From positions 1 through 64,000 of the forward strand of contig DATKZM010000088.1 of the NCBI GenBank assembly GCA_035527975.1: a stretch of 64,000 nucleotides of DNA, in the 5' to 3' direction. Positions 34,325 through 43,594 of this stretch are shown here, piece after piece. How positions within the stretch are numbered: position 1 is the first letter of the stretch; each line of letters starts with the position of its first letter. The stretch is from DATKZM01 sp035527975 (GTDB lineage Bacteria > Pseudomonadota > Alphaproteobacteria > JAPULJ01). The position numbers were made by a program, and so were the translations under genes. A model generated the notes under the pieces. It was given only the letters and a program-made list of their open reading frames with translations, did no database searches and was not told the origin of the DNA.

Positions 34325-35982
34325 ATGAACCAGGCAGATTATGAGACGCTTCATGCCGCTTTCTGCGCTGTCGCCGAGGCGCATCCCGACAATGCCTTTC
34401 TGGCCGTGCCCGCACGCGAGGGACGCGGCTACGATCCGCACGGCCGCGACATTAGCTACGGCGAGGCGCGCGCGGAAATCGACCGGCTGATCGAACTCTA
34501 CCGCGCGGCCGGCTACGGCATGGGGCACCGGGTGGCGCTGTTGCTGGAGAACCGGCCGGAGCATTTCCTGCACCTGCTGGCCTTCTCGGCGCTCGGCATT
34601 TCCCTGGTCTCGATCAACCCCGACTACACCCACGACGAGATGCTCTATCAGATGGAGCATTCCGACGCCGATCTTGCCATCGTGCGGACCGGGCGGATGG
34701 CCGATGTCGAAGCCGTGGCCACGGACCGGGCCAAGAATAGGGCCAAGGACGGCAAGGTGCCGCTGGCGGTGGTCGATGGCGACACGCTTCCGGCCAGCTT
34801 GCCCCGCGCGCCGCGCCCGCCGCGCAACGAGGCGCCCGGCCGGGGCAGCGAGCTGGGGCTTTTCTACACCTCGGGGACGACCGGCCGGCCCAAGGGCTGC
34901 GTCGTCACCAATCACTATTTCCTGATGACCGGGGCCGGCTATCTCGATGCCTTGCGCGCCGGCAACGTCGGCATCGAGGAGGGCGCCGAACGGCTGTTCA
35001 ATCCGCTGCCGCTCTATCACGTGAATGCCTGCGTCATCAGTTTCAGCGGCATGCTGCTGTCGGCCAACTGCCAGATCCAGCCCGACCGCTTTCATCCCTC
35101 GACCTGGTGGGCGGAGCTCGCGCAATCGCGCGCCACCGTCTTTCATTATCTGGGCGTGGTGCCGCCGATGCTGCTCAACCAGCCGGAAAGCCCGAACGAG
35201 CGAAACCACGCGGTGAAGTGGGGTCTGGGCGCGGGCATCGAGCCGGCGCTGCACGCCAAGTTCGAGGAGCGCTTCGGCCTGCCGCTGATGGAAGGCTGGG
35301 GCATGACCGAGACCGGCCGCGTATTCGCCGCCTCGGGCGAGCCGCGCCATATCGAGACCGCGCCTTCGGCCGGCCCAGCAAATGGATGACCGGCAAGATC
35401 GTCGACGAGAACGACAACGAAGTGCCGCGCGGCACGCCGGGCGAACTGGTAGTCTGGACGCCGGGCGGCGATCCGCGCGACGGTTTTTTCTCCGGCTATT
35501 TGAAGAACGAGGCGGCGACCGAGGAGAGCTGGAAGGGCGGCTTCTTCCACACCGGCGACACGGTGATCCAGCGCCAGGACGACATGTTCATCTTCGTCGA
35601 CCGCTCCAAGAACATCATCCGCCGCTCAGGCGAGAACATCGCCGCCGCCGAGATCGAGGCCTGCCTCGCTGGCGACCAGCGGGTCGCCAATATCGCCGTA
35701 CTCGCCGTGCCCGACGAGCTGCGCGAGGAAGAAGTCATGGCCTGCGTGGTGGCCAAGGAAGGCATCGAGGCCGGCGAGGCGCTGGCCGATGAGTTGATGG
35801 CACTGGCGCTGGAGAAGCTCAGCTATTTCAAGGCGCCGGGCTGGTGGCTCTTCGTCGACAGCCTGCCGACCACGGGGACCCAGAAGGTGCAAAAGCAGGA
35901 GATCTTCCCCAAAGGCACCGATCCGCGCGCCCAGCCCGGCGTGATCGACACGCGGGGGCGAAAGAAGCGGCCGAAGCGGTAG
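34325..35982 (+). pseudogene. AMP-forming acyl-CoA ligase/CaiC-like, frameshifted
   Basis: Frame 1 gives 355 residues ending at a TGA near 35387. A second frame picks up from RPSKWMTGKIVDENDN and runs to 35982, with the expected C-terminal domain. The adenylate motif GLFYTSGTTGRPKG, the A5 EGWGMTET, the A7 GFFHTGD, and A10-like KVQKQ elements all match acyl-CoA ligases. The break sits at about 35359-35361, where one missing base after GAGACC would turn IETAPSAG into IETRAFGRP, restoring the motif. It is either a real loss-of-function frameshift or a sequencing error. Substrate is probably a small organic acid; aromatic acid fits the later gentisate-type gene. Confidence 0.88.
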
Positions 35983-35998
35983 CCGGGGCGCGGACCGG

Positions 35999-36119
35999 CT
36001 CGTCCTTCGAGGCCCGCTGTGCGTGCACCTCAGGATGAGCCTCCGATCCTGGTTATCCAACCCGCAGATGTTCATCCTGAGGCGCGAGCCCCGCAAGGGG
36101 CGAGCCTCGAAGGATGGAT
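35999..36119. repeat. Inverted repeat of CCTTCGAGG / CCTCAGGATGAG type
   Basis: An element with CCTTCGAGG ... CTCAGGATGAG on one side and CATCCTGAGG ... CCTCGAAGGATGG on the other forms a large hairpin. It is the same family as elements at 5113-5200, 33079-33110 and 46020-46395. No gene lies here. Confidence 0.75.
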
Positions 36120-36283
36120 GGTGCGCCTGGAAAGCCGGGGCGCCGGCGTTCCGATGCCGGGTTCCCGCCGCGGCCCGTTTCGGCCTAGTATGATATGAGC
36201 CGCCGCGCCCGAGCCTGATGGAAACGCAAGCCGGTCGCCATAAGAAACGCGCATCAAGAAACGCGCAATTGGGGGAGAGTTGC

Positions 36284-36721
36284 ATGGAACTGTCGCACAC
36301 GCTGGTTCAGGAAATTATTCAAAAGGGTATCGACGCCGGCCTGGAGCGCGGCTTTTCGGTCGCGGTTGCTGTGGTCGACGACGCCGGCCGCACCCGCGGC
36401 GTGATCCGGCACGACGATGCGCTGTGGGTGACGCCCGAATTCGCCGTCGGCAAGGCGCGCCTGGCCAGCGCCTTCCGCAACAACACCGGGGCCATGTTCG
36501 CGCGGGTGCAGGAAGAACGCCCGCTCTACGGCGCCACGGTCGCCAGCCTGAATTCGAAACACGACTGGTTCCTCGCCGAGGGCGGGCTCGCCATCAAGGT
36601 CGAGCGCGACGGCAAGGAGCGCTGCGTCGGCGCGATCGGCGTCAGCGGCTGCTTTCCGGCCACCGTCGACCAGGAGATCGCCGACGAGCTGGTGGCCTGG
36701 CTCACCCCGAAGTTAAGCTAG
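36284..36721 (+). CDS. GlcG/HbpS-family (DUF336) protein
   Basis: This 145-aa protein matches the GlcG/HbpS family: GFSVAVAVVDDAGRTRGVIRHDDA at the N-terminus, AVGKARLASAFRNNTGAMF in the middle and GAIGVSGCFPATVDQEIADEL near the end. Relatives bind haem or short-chain compounds and often sit next to catabolic genes. A strong ribosome site (GGGGGAGAG) lies 7 bases before the ATG. It is followed closely by the gentisate-dioxygenase-like gene, so it may be in the same transcript. Confidence 0.88.
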   Translation: MELSHTLVQEIIQKGIDAGLERGFSVAVAVVDDAGRTRGVIRHDDALWVTPEFAVGKARLASAFRNNTGAMFARVQEERPLYGATVASLNSKHDWFLAEGGLAIKVERDGKERCVGAIGVSGCFPATVDQEIADELVAWLTPKLS

Positions 36722-36735
36722 AAGGGAGTGAAGCG

Positions 36736-37866
36736 ATGGATGCCAGCCAGACCGCGGAGATCCGCAAGGAGCTGAAGACGCGCAGCGACGATCTTTCGCT
36801 GATCGGATTGTGGGAGATCGTCAAGGGCGTGGAGATGATCGAGCCGCGCGACAAATCTGTGCCGCACTTGTGGAACTGGGCCGATATCGAACCCCTGCTG
36901 CGCAGCGCCAGCGGCGTCGTGCCGCTGGAGGAGGCCGACCGCCGCGTCCTCATCCTCGCTAACCCGGCGCTCTATCCAAAGCATCATTCGACCTCGACGC
37001 TCTACGTCTCCTGCTCGATCTACAATCCCGGCGAAACCGCGCCGGTGCACCGCCACACGCCCAATGCCAGCCGCTTCGTGCTCGAGGGCGAAGGCGGCTT
37101 CACCACGATCGAGGGCGAGAAATGCACCATGCATCGCGGCGATCTGATCGTGACGCCGAACGGCACCTGGCACGATCACGGCAATGAGGGCACAGAGCCG
37201 GTGATGTGGGTCGACGTGCTCGACGTCCCATTGGTCGAAGCGCTGTCGGCCACCAGCTTCGAGTTCGAGTATACCGAGCCGGTCGAGGCGGCATCGAATT
37301 CCGGCGAGCGAATTCGCAAAGAACTCCAGACCGTCACCGAGCCGGCCGAGCATTCGGCCAATATTTACGGCATGTCCGGCCTGACCCCGAGCTTCATCGA
37401 GCACACACGCGGCAAGAGCGCGGGGACGGCCAAGTTCGTCTATCGCTGGGCGGAGACCCGGCAGGCGCTGGAGCGCCTGCGCGACTACGCCGGCAGCCCT
37501 TACGACGGCATCATCCTCGACTACACCGACCCCGTGAATGGCGGGCCGGTCACCACGACGATGTCGTTCCACACCCAGTTGCTGCGGCCGGGCGAGAAGA
37601 CGCAGAGCCACCGCCACACCACGAGCTCGGCCTATTGCTGCATCGAGGGCGAGGGCATCACGCGGGTCGGCGACGAGGTCTTCGAATGGGGCCGCAACGA
37701 TCTCTTCGTGGTGCCGAGCTGGGCCTGGCACGCCCATGAGAACAAGAGCGCCAAATCCGATGCCGTGCTCTATTCGGTGAGCGACGCGCCGACGATCAAG
37801 GCCGTCGGCCTCTACCGCGAAGAGCGCCGGGCCGCCGACGGATCGGTCGAGCGGATCGCGGGATAG
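36736..37866 (+). CDS. Gentisate 1,2-dioxygenase-like bicupin
   Basis: This 376-aa bicupin has two cupin domains. Domain 1 has HRHTPNASRFVLEGEGGF and a downstream HDHGNEG motif; domain 2 has HRHTTSSAYCCIEGEG and AWHAHENKS. The conserved Fe(II)-binding His residues in domain 1 and 2 are intact. Gentisate dioxygenase opens gentisate to maleylpyruvate. Close relatives include salicylate and 1-hydroxy-2-naphthoate dioxygenases, so substrate remains open. It is cotranscribed with the GlcG-like gene and lies downstream of a broken acyl-CoA ligase. Confidence 0.85.
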   Translation: MDASQTAEIRKELKTRSDDLSLIGLWEIVKGVEMIEPRDKSVPHLWNWADIEPLLRSASGVVPLEEADRRVLILANPALYPKHHSTSTLYVSCSIYNPGETAPVHRHTPNASRFVLEGEGGFTTIEGEKCTMHRGDLIVTPNGTWHDHGNEGTEPVMWVDVLDVPLVEALSATSFEFEYTEPVEAASNSGERIRKELQTVTEPAEHSANIYGMSGLTPSFIEHTRGKSAGTAKFVYRWAETRQALERLRDYAGSPYDGIILDYTDPVNGGPVTTTMSFHTQLLRPGEKTQSHRHTTSSAYCCIEGEGITRVGDEVFEWGRNDLFVVPSWAWHAHENKSAKSDAVLYSVSDAPTIKAVGLYREERRAADGSVERIAG

Positions 37867-37893
37867 AACGGCCCAAGGGCCGGGCGCCCTTGG

Positions 37894-38796
37894 TCATTCA
37901 ATACGCCCGGCGCCCTGGGCGCCCGCGGCGCGCGCATTTCGCGTGAATGGGTTGTTCCGGACGATGATCACCGCCACGCCGATGATGGTCACCGCCCCGC
38001 CAAGAAGGACGATGGGCGCCGGCCGTTCGCCGAGCAGGACGATGGCGCTGAGCACCGTGACGAATGGCAACAGAAGCGTGAACGGCATCACCAGGTTGAT
38101 CGAGTATTTATTGATCAGCCGGTACCAGAGGCCATAGCCGAGCGCGGTCATAATGAGCCCGAGGTAGAGCACGGCGATCCAGACCACCGGTTCGGCATTC
38201 ACCAGATGCGCCCAGTGATCCGCCTCGAAGACGAAGGTGGCGAGGAAGAGCTGGGGCACGGCGAAAACGGCGACCCAGGCGGTGAGCTGGAAGCCGCCGA
38301 CCGCGCCCTTCAGCGCCTTGGCCATTACCTGACCCGCGGCGAAGAGGATAGATCCTATGACCACCATGCCGGCCGAAAGATAGGCGCCCTGGATCGACGG
38401 CTCGCCGGCCAGGATGAGCACGCCCGCAAAGGCCAGCGCCATGCCGATCGCGCGGCGCCAGCCGATCATGTCCTTTAGAAAGATCGCGGCGAACAACGAG
38501 ACATAGACCGGCTCGAGCTGGATGATGATGATCGCCGCCGAGGCGTCGAGGCCCTTGAGCCCGGTGAAGGTGATCGAATACTGGACGCCGGCGCCGACCA
38601 ACGAGATCAGCGCCACGCGGCCCATATGGCCGACCGGGGGGCGCACGAACCAGACCAGCGCCAGCGCCGTCAGGGTAAAGCGGAGCGCCATCAGGAAGAT
38701 CGGCGGGAATCCGGCCAGCGCCGCCTTGGCCAGGGTAAAGCCAAAGCCCCAGATGCAGGCGACCAAAATGGCCGTCAGAATGTCGCTCCGCCGCAC
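37894..38796 (-). CDS. EamA/DMT-family transporter
   Basis: This 300-aa protein has ten hydrophobic helices in two EamA repeats (DILTAILVACIWGFGFTLAK and later GMVVIGSILFAAGQVMAKAL). It should export small metabolites or amino acids. Starts at GTG, preceded by GGGGGAA. It is convergent with the gentisate-type gene, so a functional link is not required. Substrate is unknown. Confidence 0.9.
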   Translation of the reverse strand: MRRSDILTAILVACIWGFGFTLAKAALAGFPPIFLMALRFTLTALALVWFVRPPVGHMGRVALISLVGAGVQYSITFTGLKGLDASAAIIIIQLEPVYVSLFAAIFLKDMIGWRRAIGMALAFAGVLILAGEPSIQGAYLSAGMVVIGSILFAAGQVMAKALKGAVGGFQLTAWVAVFAVPQLFLATFVFEADHWAHLVNAEPVVWIAVLYLGLIMTALGYGLWYRLINKYSINLVMPFTLLLPFVTVLSAIVLLGERPAPIVLLGGAVTIIGVAVIIVRNNPFTRNARAAGAQGAGRIE

Positions 38797-38926
38797 GGTT
38801 CCCCCAACTCTTAACCTGTCGTTTTATCGTATCTTGCTATCGTGTCTTGCAGCGCCGCCGGCTCGCACCGGCGAGCTTGCCCCTATTTGGGCACACCTGA
38901 CCGATCATGTCCCCTGGAGGGGTGAC

Positions 38927-38971
38927 ATGGACGATATGCGCCGCGGGCTCAGACGCGCCGCGCCGGGGTGA
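38927..38971 (+). CDS. Possible 14-aa leader peptide
   Basis: A short ORF (MDDMRRGLRRAAPG) has a strong ribosome site (GGAGGGG about 4 bases before the ATG), upstream of the PPK2 gene. Length and position could fit a translated leader. Arg-rich content is the only other hint. Chance is a real possibility. Confidence 0.25.
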   Translation: MDDMRRGLRRAAPG

Positions 38972-39050
38972 GTTGACCAGAATCAAGGCGCGGGATCGTA
39001 ATTGGGCGTCCTCTTATTCTGGAGAAGTGTGACGGAAGGGATCGAGCAAT

Positions 39051-40133
39051 ATGGCAAAGCAAGAAAACTCGGGCAAAGACGCCGCCGTGGCGGGCGCCGG
39101 CGCGGCCGACCAGGCAGTTCCGGGCACCAAAGAGGCCGGCACCGGCGCTGAGCGAGCCCGCCCGGCGAGATCGACGAGTGGGCATGGGGCAGGATCTGGA
39201 AAGCAGAAATCCCGCAAGAAGCGCGACGGCGCCGACGACAGCCCTCAGCATAAGCTCGCCGAGCTGCGCCATGATCCAGAGGCGATCCGGCACGCCTTCG
39301 AGTCGGGCGACTACCCTTACAAGACCAAGATGCGCCGGGCGGCTTACGAGAAGAGCAAGGCCGCCCTGCAGGTCGAGCTGCTCAAGGTTCAGAAATGGGT
39401 GGAGGATACAGGGCAGAAGATCGTCGTGCTGTTCGAGGGCCGCGACGCCGCCGGCAAGGGCGGCACGATCAAACGCTTCACCGAGCATATGAATCCGCGC
39501 ACCGCGCATGTCGTCGCCCTGCCGAAGCCGACCGAGCGGCAATCGAGCCAGTGGTTCTTCCAGCGCTACATCGAGCATCTGCCGGCGGCGGGCGAGATCG
39601 TGCTGTTCGACCGCTCCTGGTACAACCGCGCCGGGGTCGAGCGGGTCATGGGGTTCTGCACGCCGAGCCACTACCTTGAGTTCATGCGGCAATGCCCGGA
39701 TCTCGAACGGATGCTGGCGCGCAGCGGCATTCTTCTTTTCAAGTATTGGTTCTCGGTGACCCGCCAGGAGCAGCGCCGCCGCTTCGAGGCGCGCGAGGTC
39801 GACCCCTTGAAGCAGTGGAAGCTGTCACCGATCGACCGCGCCTCGCTCGACAAATGGGACGACTACACCGAGGCCAAGGAGGCCATGTTCTTTTATACCA
39901 ACACCGCCGATGCGCCCTGGATCGTGGTCAAGTCGGACGACAAGAAGCGGGCCCGGCTCAACTGCATGCAGCACTTCTTGTCGGCGCTGCCCTATCCCAA
40001 CAAGGACGCCCGTGTCGTCCATGGCTACGATCCGCTGATCGTCGGGCTGAGCTCGCAGGTGATTGCCAGCAGCGACCATATTCTGGGCAAAAGCCTGCAT
40101 CCGGAAATGCGGCGGACCGGCAACCGGGGCTGA
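39051..40133 (+). CDS. ppk2: Polyphosphate kinase 2
   Basis: This 360-aa PPK2 has an N-terminal low-complexity tail (about 65 residues of Ala/Gly/Lys/Ser) and a kinase core. The P-loop is FEGRDAAGKGGTIKRF, Walker B is FDRSWYNRAGVERVMGF, and lid region residues follow at RRRFEAREVDPLKQWKLSP. It uses polyphosphate to phosphorylate nucleotides, most likely GDP or ADP. It has one domain, so it is a class I type. It is a single-gene unit before a convergent PAS gene. Confidence 0.94.
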   Translation: MAKQENSGKDAAVAGAGAADQAVPGTKEAGTGAERARPARSTSGHGAGSGKQKSRKKRDGADDSPQHKLAELRHDPEAIRHAFESGDYPYKTKMRRAAYEKSKAALQVELLKVQKWVEDTGQKIVVLFEGRDAAGKGGTIKRFTEHMNPRTAHVVALPKPTERQSSQWFFQRYIEHLPAAGEIVLFDRSWYNRAGVERVMGFCTPSHYLEFMRQCPDLERMLARSGILLFKYWFSVTRQEQRRRFEAREVDPLKQWKLSPIDRASLDKWDDYTEAKEAMFFYTNTADAPWIVVKSDDKKRARLNCMQHFLSALPYPNKDARVVHGYDPLIVGLSSQVIASSDHILGKSLHPEMRRTGNRG

Positions 40134-40197
40134 CGCCGGCGCGGGCGACCGCCATCGGGGACGTGCGACCCGGAGACCCGTGATCGTGGGCGGCGGC

Positions 40198-40656
40198 TCA
40201 GCCGCGCCAGTCGAGGACCAGGCCTTGGGACAGATCGCGCTGCAGCTTGTTGCGATCGGCATCGGCGCAGACGGCGATCACATCGATCTGGCCGCCCTCG
40301 CCGAATGGGACGAACATATTCTCTATGCAATGCCAATCGCGTTCGGTGAAAAGAATGCCGCTTAACGTCGCGACGGGGGCGCCCGTTTCAACGACCTTCT
40401 GATAGGGCCAGATCATGGCTTCCAGAAATCGGCCATAGAGAGCGCGGTTGAGGAACCGGCCGGTCGCGTCGCGCCCGGCGAGACCGGTGAGGACGGTGCC
40501 GATCAAGCGGTAGCGAAACCGCGCGGGCTCGCGCATCACGTCGACCACTACGATATGCGGCAGGAGCTGGGTGATCTCCAGCGGGTCGAGCGCGCTGCGC
40601 GGCGGCGTCTCCTTGCCCTTCCCGTCGCCGGGTCTTGGGCCTAGATTTGGGGCCAT
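40198..40656 (-). CDS. PAS-domain (PAS_5-type) protein
   Basis: This 152-aa protein has a PAS_5-like domain: LEITQLLPHIVVVDVMREPARFRYRLIGT, then RDATGRFLNRALYGRFLEAM and CIENMFVPFGEGGQIDVI. It lacks any output domain, so it may bind a small ligand or interact with other proteins. Its ATG overlaps the divergent mobB start, sharing a CATG palindrome, so one upstream sequence serves both. Longer in-frame starts lie within mobB. Confidence 0.7.
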   Translation of the reverse strand: MAPNLGPRPGDGKGKETPPRSALDPLEITQLLPHIVVVDVMREPARFRYRLIGTVLTGLAGRDATGRFLNRALYGRFLEAMIWPYQKVVETGAPVATLSGILFTERDWHCIENMFVPFGEGGQIDVIAVCADADRNKLQRDLSQGLVLDWRG

Positions 40657-41170
40657 GAAGATCTTCGGCTTCGCCGGTTGGAGTGGCAGCGGCAAAACCA
40701 CGCTGGTGACCAGGCTCATCCCCGAGCTGGTGGGCCGGGGCGTGCGGGTTTCGACCATGAAGCACGCCCATCACGCGTTCGATATCGACAAGCCCGGAAA
40801 AGATTCCTATGAACACCGTACCGCCGGGGCCACCGAGGTGATGGTCACCGCAGCCAGCCGGTGGGCGCTGATGCATGAGATGCGCGGCGAGGGGGAGCTG
40901 TCGATCGAAGAGCTCGCGGCGCGCATGACGCCGGTCGATCTGCTGCTCATCGAGGGCTTCAAGTCCTATCCCCACGACAAGATCGAGGTCTTCCGCGCGT
41001 CCGTCGGCAAGCCGCTCATTTGCCTTGAGGAGACGCATATCGTTGCGGTTGCCTCCGACGCACCGGTGCCTAAGGCGAACGTGCCGGTGCTCGACCTCAA
41101 CGATGTCGCGGCAATCGCCGATTTCATCTTGCAGCGCACCGGGCTCAAGCCGGCACGCGGCGCGGCCTGA
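40655..41170 (+). CDS. mobB: Molybdopterin-guanine dinucleotide biosynthesis protein B
   Basis: This 171-aa GTPase has the P-loop GWSGSGKTTL right after the start, followed by KHAHHAFDIDKPGKDSYEHRTAGA and DLLLIEGFKSYPHDKIEVFR, all MobB hallmarks. It assists MobA in making the guanine dinucleotide form of the molybdenum cofactor; mobA is not in the window. The start MKIFGFAGWSGSGK overlaps the divergent PAS start. It is followed 16 bp later by moeA. Confidence 0.95.
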   Translation: MKIFGFAGWSGSGKTTLVTRLIPELVGRGVRVSTMKHAHHAFDIDKPGKDSYEHRTAGATEVMVTAASRWALMHEMRGEGELSIEELAARMTPVDLLLIEGFKSYPHDKIEVFRASVGKPLICLEETHIVAVASDAPVPKANVPVLDLNDVAAIADFILQRTGLKPARGAA

Positions 41171-41186
41171 GGGCCCCCGAGGACAT

Positions 41187-42521
41187 ATGGCCCAGCTCTC
41201 GGACGACTGTTTTGCCTTTGGCGGCGAGTTGATGACCACCGCGGCGGCGCTGGCCGATCTGGAGGCGCGCATCGAAACCGTGGCGGCGGTCGAGACAGCA
41301 GCGCTGCCGGCGGCGCTGGGCCGCATCCTCGCCGAGGACATCGTCGCCGCCCGCGACGTGCCGCCCAATGCGAACTCCGCGGTCGACGGCTACGCGATTT
41401 ATTTCGACGATCTCGATGCGGGGCAGCCGACGGTGCTGCCGGTCGTCGGCCGTGCGGCCGCGGGGCATCCGTTGCCCGGTCCCCAGGCGCGCGGCACGGC
41501 GGTGCGCATTTTCACCGGCGCGGCCTTGCCGACCGGTGCCGGAGACGACAAATCGGACGCGGGGCCGGACACGGTGATGATGCAGGAGGATTGCACCGCG
41601 CGCGACGGGGCCGACGGCACGCCCGTGGTCGAGATCGCGCCGGGCATCAAGCGCGGCGCCAACCAGCGCGAAGCCGGCGAAGACGTGCGCGCGGGGGCGA
41701 CAATTCTGAAGGCCGGGCAGCGGTTGCGCCCGCAGGATTTGGGTCTGGCGGCCTCGATCGGCCGGGCAAGCCTCGCCGTCTATGCGCCGCTCAAGGCCGC
41801 GGTGTTTTCCACCGGCGATGAGGTGCGTGACCCGCTCGACCCGAGCGACGGGGATGCGGGCGACGCGGCCGGCGGCGACGCGCTGGGCGCGGGGCTCATC
41901 TATGATTCCAACCGGGTGACGATTGCGGCGCTTCTAGCGCAGCTCGGTTGCGAAGTCTCCGATCTGGGGATCCTGCCCGACAACCAGGCGACCATCGAGG
42001 CCGCGCTTAGCGAAGCCGCGCGCGACCATGCGTTGATCGTGACCTCGGGCGGCATGTCGGTCGGCGAGGAGGACCATGTGCGCGCCGCGGTCGAGGCGCT
42101 GGGTCAGGTGCATTTCTGGCGCCTGGCGATCAAGCCGGGCCGGCCGATCGCGCTCGGCCAGATCGGCCGCGTGCCCTTCGTCGGGCTGCCGGGCAACCCG
42201 GTGGCGGTGATGGTGACGTTTCTGCGCATCGCCCGGCCGATGATCCTGAAGCTTGCCGGCGCGAGCGACAGGAGCCCCCTTCTCTTTCCCGTGCGTGCCG
42301 GCTTTGACCACAAGAAGAAGGCCGAGCGGCGCGAATGGGTGCGCGCGCGCATCGCGCCCGGGGCCGACGGCGTGCCGGTGGCGCACAAGTTCCCGCGCGA
42401 CGGGGCCGGCATCCTGACCTCGATGGTCGAGGCCGACGGGCTGGTCGAGCTGCCCGAGGAGATGACCCGCCTGGAGGCCGGCGCAATGGTCGATTTCCTG
42501 CCCTTCAGCGAGGTGAGTTGA
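41187..42521 (+). CDS. moeA: Molybdopterin molybdenumtransferase
   Basis: This 444-aa MoeA begins DDCFAFGGELMTTAAALADL and contains VPPNANSAVDGYAI, FTGAALPTGA, KRGANQREAGEDVRAGATIL and TSGGMSVGEEDHVRAAVEALG, plus the LPGNPVAVMVTFL motif. It inserts molybdate into adenylated molybdopterin. A DPLDPSDGDAGDAAGGDALG insertion is unusual but lies in a loop. GAGG lies about 6 bases before the ATG. It follows mobB in the operon. Confidence 0.95.
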   Translation: MAQLSDDCFAFGGELMTTAAALADLEARIETVAAVETAALPAALGRILAEDIVAARDVPPNANSAVDGYAIYFDDLDAGQPTVLPVVGRAAAGHPLPGPQARGTAVRIFTGAALPTGAGDDKSDAGPDTVMMQEDCTARDGADGTPVVEIAPGIKRGANQREAGEDVRAGATILKAGQRLRPQDLGLAASIGRASLAVYAPLKAAVFSTGDEVRDPLDPSDGDAGDAAGGDALGAGLIYDSNRVTIAALLAQLGCEVSDLGILPDNQATIEAALSEAARDHALIVTSGGMSVGEEDHVRAAVEALGQVHFWRLAIKPGRPIALGQIGRVPFVGLPGNPVAVMVTFLRIARPMILKLAGASDRSPLLFPVRAGFDHKKKAERREWVRARIAPGADGVPVAHKFPRDGAGILTSMVEADGLVELPEEMTRLEAGAMVDFLPFSEVS

Positions 42522-42539
42522 AGGGGCGATTTCCTCTAT

Positions 42540-42624
42540 CGTCATTCCCGCGAAAGCGGGAATCCACGGGCCGTAGAACGCAGCTTGGCGTTGGCGATGG
42601 ACCCCCGCTTTCGCGAGGGTGACG
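42540..42624. repeat. Paired hairpin repeat after moeA
   Basis: Two mirrored hairpins: GTCATTCCCGCGAAAGCGGG and CCCCCGCTTTCGCGAGGGTG, with the family's TCATTCC-type ends. The element is in the 221-bp gap before moaD and may serve as a terminator for the mobB-moeA unit. Confidence 0.75.
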
Positions 42625-42742
42625 CAGTAGTAGGGCCGCAACGCGCCATCAAGGATGGATATCCAGCGAAATTCAACCGTCCAAACACAATCCCCCCTCC
42701 ACCCACTTGCCCCGCACCGCCCTTCCGCCCCATATTGATGTC

Positions 42743-43003
42743 ATGTCCGAGATGAAGATCCTCTACTTCGCCTGGCTGCGAGGCAAGACCGGGACGGGCG
42801 CGGAAACCATCCATCCGCCGGCCGAGATCAGTACTCTGGGCGGCCTGGTCGAATGGTTGAAAACCCGCAGCCCCGGCCATGCCGAGGCGCTGGCCGACCT
42901 CGCCATGGTCAGCTTCGCGGTCAACCAGGAATATGCCGAGGTTGGGGATCCGGTGAAATCAGGTGACGAGATTGCCCTGTTCCCCCCGGTCACGGGAGGT
43001 TGA
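42743..43003 (+). CDS. moaD: Molybdopterin synthase small subunit (sulfur carrier)
   Basis: This 86-aa ubiquitin-fold protein ends with the diglycine tail FPPVTGG, required for thiocarboxylation. It begins with EMKILYFAWLRGKTG and includes EIALFPPV. Together with MoaE it makes molybdopterin. The start at 42743 is the usual family start; an ATG two codons on is possible. Confidence 0.95.
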   Translation: MSEMKILYFAWLRGKTGTGAETIHPPAEISTLGGLVEWLKTRSPGHAEALADLAMVSFAVNQEYAEVGDPVKSGDEIALFPPVTGG

Positions 43004-43100
43004 ACGGCGCGGGCTTGACCGCGCCGGCGATCAGGGCGCAAAAGAATACGGTGCTGCGCAAGGCCATGATTGAGTGCCAGTTCAGGGACCCGACCCAACC

Positions 43101-43586
43101 ATGATCCGCGTCCAGCGAGAGGATTTCGACCCGGCCGAGGAGACCAACGCGCTCGTCGCGGATGATCACGGCATCGGCGGCGTCGTGACGTTCACCGGGC
43201 TGGTGCGCGAGATCGCCGATCTGGGCGATGGCCGGGACGAACCCATCAGCGCGATGGCCCTGGAGCACTATCCGGGCATGACCGAAAAAATGCTGGCACG
43301 CATCGAGGCCGAGGCGCTTGAACGCTGGCCGTTGAGCGCCTCATTGATCATACATCGATATGGCGACCTTGAGCCGGGCGACCGGATTGTCTTCGTGCTC
43401 ACCGCCTCGGCGCATCGCCAGGCCGCGTACGAGGCCAATATGTTTCTGGTCGATTGGCTGAAGACCAAGGCGCCGTTCTGGAAGCGCGAGGATGCGGAGA
43501 CCGGCGCACACTGGGTGAAGGCTCGCGGCAGCGACGAGGCGGCTGCCGCGCGCTGGTCGGCATCGCCCCCCAAAGCCGCGGAGTGA
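43101..43586 (+). CDS. moaE: Molybdopterin synthase large subunit
   Basis: This 161-aa MoaE has the family motifs GGVVTFTGLVR, LEHYPGMTEKML, IIHRYGDLEPGD and PFWKREDAETGAHWVKA. The conserved catalytic Lys in FWKRE is present. It transfers sulfur from MoaD to cPMP. The start was chosen by family length. It is 97 bp downstream of moaD, with no other gene between. Confidence 0.95.
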   Translation: MIRVQREDFDPAEETNALVADDHGIGGVVTFTGLVREIADLGDGRDEPISAMALEHYPGMTEKMLARIEAEALERWPLSASLIIHRYGDLEPGDRIVFVLTASAHRQAAYEANMFLVDWLKTKAPFWKREDAETGAHWVKARGSDEAAAARWSASPPKAAE

Positions 43587-43594
43587 CGGCACAG

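Noticed and set aside
42990..43067. 25-aa minus-strand ORF between moaD and moaE (MALRSTVFFCALIAGAVKP)
   Set aside because: Hydrophobic but antisense within an operon gap, no good ribosome site.
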